Origin: CAYTZH01 sp964442285
Lineage (GTDB): Bacteria; Myxococcota_A; UBA9160; JAFDET01
Direction of reading: 5' to 3'
Length of the DNA stretch: 64,000 nucleotides
Assembly: GCA_964442285.1 (NCBI GenBank)
Contig: CAYTZH010000012.1
Coordinates: 47,702 to 111,701 of the forward strand
The stretch's first letter is position 1. Every line of letters begins with the position of its first letter. The position numbers were made by a program, and so were the translations under genes. Shown one piece after another: positions 61,976 to 64,000 of this stretch. The notes beneath the pieces were generated by a model, which searched no databases, was not told the DNA's origin, and was given only the letters and a program-made list of their open reading frames with translations.

Positions 61976-62518
61976 TCAGATGCGCTTGCCGCTCGTCTCC
62001 GCGACGTCGTCGTCGCGGCCGGCGTCGACGAAGACCTGCTCGCGCACGAACAGCGGCGCCGCGCTGCGCAGGGCCAGGGCGATGGCGTCGCTCGGGCGCA
62101 CGTCGATCTGGACGGTGCGGTCCCCGATGCGCACGTCGAGCAGCGCGTAGAAGATGCCGCCGCGCAGCTCGGTCACCGTCGCGCGTTCCAGCACGCCCTC
62201 CAGGCCGTCGAGCAGTCGCTTGGCCATGTCGTGGGTGTTGGGGCGCGGTGGCTTCACCCGCTCGAGCTCCTGGGCGATGGAGCGGGCCTCCGCCGGACCG
62301 ATCCAGATCGGCAGCCGACGATCGCCCGCCTGCTCCTCGAGCACGATCACCGGCGACTCGGTCGCCGGGTCCATCATCACGCCGTGGAGCGACACGGCGA
62401 CCGAGGCGTTCGGCTCCCCGGACTCGGATGCGCAGGCCGCGAGGAGGAGCCCCGCGAGTGCCAGCCGCCCGGCGCGGAGGGTGCGGGAGCTGCGGGAGGT
62501 GGGTCGCGCTCGGCGCAT
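61976..62518 (-). CDS. bifunctional nuclease (DUF151)-family lipoprotein
   Basis: The 180-residue protein has a lipobox (LLLAACASE, Cys near residue 29) and a BFN/DUF151 domain: SLHGVMMDPATESPVIVLEE, RRLPIWIGPAEARSIAQEL, VTELRGGIFYALLDVRIGDR and DVRPSDAIALALRSAAPLFV. The fold is widespread; some members have DNase/RNase activity in vitro, and bacterial physiological roles are unclear. Export as a lipoprotein is unusual for a domain mostly found in the cytoplasm. ATG 62518 fits the signal peptide. A tRNA-Pro lies 43 bases upstream on the same strand. Confidence 0.85.
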   Translation of the reverse strand: MRRARPTSRSSRTLRAGRLALAGLLLAACASESGEPNASVAVSLHGVMMDPATESPVIVLEEQAGDRRLPIWIGPAEARSIAQELERVKPPRPNTHDMAKRLLDGLEGVLERATVTELRGGIFYALLDVRIGDRTVQIDVRPSDAIALALRSAAPLFVREQVFVDAGRDDDVAETSGKRI

Positions 62519-62560
62519 GGGGGCCTCGATCTGGGCGCGCCTCGGAGGGTGGGTCCCGGC

Positions 62561-62637
<77 letters not shown>

Positions 62638-62723
62638 CAGCCGCGAACCCGGGCAGTATGGCCCTTCGCCACCCGGACGCAAGCGCGCCCCGACGGGGGC
62701 CTGCTTCCGTCTAGAATGGCCCC

Positions 62724-64000
62724 GTGCTTCCCCTCGCTCCGGGCTTCCTGGCGGCCGCCACGGCCGCGCTCTTCGGGCTCGCGCTGCTCGCCGTGGCGCG
62801 GCGACCGCGCGGGGTCCTGGCCGCCCCCGCCGCGGTCCTGGCGGGCGTGCTCCTGCTCACCCTCGCCGCCGCCGCCGTGCTGTTCCGCGTCGACCCCCTC
62901 GAGCCCCGCCTGCGCATCGATGCCTCCACGGAGCCGCTCCTGCCCCGGGGCGACCCGGCCCGCCTCGACCACGCCCGTGCCACCCGCACGTTCGGCGACG
63001 ACGAGGTGTTCGTGGTGGCGATGCGCACCGAGCGCGGGGTCTTCACCCGGGAGAACCTCCACGCCCTGCGCCGGGTGCGCGACCGGATCGCCCGGCTCGA
63101 CGGTGTTCGCGACGTCCGCAGCCTCTCCGACGTCTACGCCTTCCGCTACGTGGCGGAGGACGACTGGGTCGACGTGCGGCCCTTCCTCGAGGAGATCCCC
63201 GAAGAGCCCGCGGCCCTGGCCGCGCTGCGGGAGCGGGCGCTGGCGGACCCGGTCTACCGCCGGACGTTGATCTCGGACGACGGCCGCACCGCGGCCCTGA
63301 ACGTGTCGTTCCGGGACCTCTCCGACGAGGCGTTCATCGCCGCGGATCTCGACGGCCAGATCGGGGCGGTGCTTGCCGAGGAGAGCGGCAACGGGCGCCG
63401 CTTCCACGTGGCCGGCCGTCCCCACGTGAAGACCCACGTGTTCCATCGGGTGGTGCGGGACCTGCGCCTGCTGATCCCGGCGGGGCTGGCGGTGATGGCC
63501 GTGGTCAGCGGCCTGGCCTTCGGCCGCTGGCAGGGCATCGCCGCGCCGCTGGGCATCGCCGCGGTCGCCAACCTCTGGACCTTCGCGGCCATGGTGCTGG
63601 CGGGCCGCTCGGGCACGATCCTGACCGCCCTGCTCGGGCCGACGCTGATCGCCCTGGGCTGCGTCTACGGCATCCACGTCTTCGCGCGGGTGGAGGAAGA
63701 GGTCGAGCGCGACCCGGAGGATGCCGTCGGCCGCGCCCTGGAGCACCTGGTGGCGCCGGTGCTCATCGCCGGGACCACCACCGTGGTCGGCTTCGCCGCG
63801 CTGCTGGTCAGCGACGTCCCCGCCGTGGTCGACCTGGGCAGCTTCGCCGCCTTCGGCATGGCGAGCATCACCCTGCTCGCCCTCACGGCGGCGCCGGCCG
63901 GGCTGACCCTGGCGCCCCCGCCGCCGCGCGGCGATGGAGAGGGGCGCGGCGCCGCGCTGGCGCGCCGCCTCGACGCGCGGCGCGACGCCGTCGGCCGCTT
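62724..64000 (+). CDS. RND/MMPL-family exporter, N-terminal part (3' end outside window)
   Basis: An open frame runs from GTG 62724 to the window end (425 codons and continuing). Two short N-terminal hydrophobic stretches (ATAALFGLALLAV; AVLAGVLLLTLAAAAVLF) precede a periplasmic domain (about 55-235) with DEVFVVAMRTERGVFTREN, IARLDGVRDVRSLSDVY and RRTLISDDGRTAALNVSF. Then come RND helices: LLIPAGLAVMAVVSGLAF, GPTLIALGCVYGIHVFARVE, LIAGTTTVVGFAALLVSDV. This matches the MMPL/RND superfamily exporter that moves lipids or hydrophobic compounds. A shorter ATG in another frame is rejected because its product has no match. No partner adaptor gene is visible here. Confidence 0.88.
   Translation, partial: MLPLAPGFLAAATAALFGLALLAVARRPRGVLAAPAAVLAGVLLLTLAAAAVLFRVDPLEPRLRIDASTEPLLPRGDPARLDHARATRTFGDDEVFVVAMRTERGVFTRENLHALRRVRDRIARLDGVRDVRSLSDVYAFRYVAEDDWVDVRPFLEEIPEEPAALAALRERALADPVYRRTLISDDGRTAALNVSFRDLSDEAFIAADLDGQIGAVLAEESGNGRRFHVAGRPHVKTHVFHRVVRDLRLLIPAGLAVMAVVSGLAFGRWQGIAAPLGIAAVANLWTFAAMVLAGRSGTILTALLGPTLIALGCVYGIHVFARVEEEVERDPEDAVGRALEHLVAPVLIAGTTTVVGFAALLVSDVPAVVDLGSFAAFGMASITLLALTAAPAGLTLAPPPPRGDGEGRGAALARRLDARRDAVGR

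Overview
The window is very GC-rich (about 70% by eye) bacterial chromosome, densely packed with genes in short, often 4-nt-overlapping operons. GTG starts are common. No insertion sequence, prophage or CRISPR array was recognised. Lipoproteins with lipoboxes, an RND-type exporter and an SH3/coiled-coil envelope protein point to a Gram-negative cell. The mix of a GlgE pathway, class II and FeS photolyases, many lipoproteins and high GC suits a deltaproteobacterial relative (Myxococcota or a similar uncultured phylum). That placement is inference; no rRNA gene or marker is present to settle it.

Layout. 0-4.2 kb: the end of a TraB/GumN protein and two coupled ABC exporters. 4.2-13.5 kb: TrkA, an SH3 envelope protein, a GPH-type transporter coupled to a multi-histidine membrane protein, a secreted phosphoesterase, a CBS protein behind an 18-bp tandem repeat, and a divergent DsrE / ArsR / heme-lipoprotein module. 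13.5-17.5 kb: a membrane hydroxylase, a TetR regulator with a perfect palindrome at its promoter, and a coupled DUF1538-DUF1538-PII-like-CBS operon. 17.5-22 kb: a Cys-rich secreted protein, a RimB-type protease, an AstE-like metallohydrolase, a RimK ligase carrying an RCK_C domain, and a PP2C phosphatase. 22-35.7 kb: one 13.8-kb alpha-glucan/trehalose operon (glgE, treS-maltokinase, glgB, treZ, malQ, treY). 35.9-43.3 kb: an AspT-like transporter, a CaCA antiporter, a diadenylate cyclase fused to YbbR, MgtE, glutamate dehydrogenase and a protease. 43.7-50.7 kb: acetolactate synthase, an internally deleted aldehyde dehydrogenase, an FeS photolyase, CsbD, NhaA, a class II photolyase and cytidine deaminase. 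50.9-55.7 kb: NDH-2, a long MscS channel, an RHS remnant and an immunity-like gene. 55.8-64 kb: tRNA-Asn, an FN3 lipoprotein / TPR lipoprotein / adenylate cyclase operon, GreA, a CPBP protease, RidA, small proteins, a DUF151 lipoprotein, tRNA-Pro and the start of an RND-type exporter.

Theme. Much of the window fits ionic and osmotic homeostasis: TrkA, MgtE, CaCA, NhaA, MscS, a c-di-AMP synthase, several RCK_C domain proteins, glutamate dehydrogenase, and a complete trehalose-glucan interconversion operon. The strongest candidates for something undescribed are the DUF1538/PII/CBS operon, the single operon that can run the trehalose-to-glucan route in both directions, and the multi-histidine membrane protein. 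Several genes look broken or oddly started: the aldehyde dehydrogenase remnant, the RHS remnant, and ArsR and RidA reading frames with no well-placed ordinary start codon.
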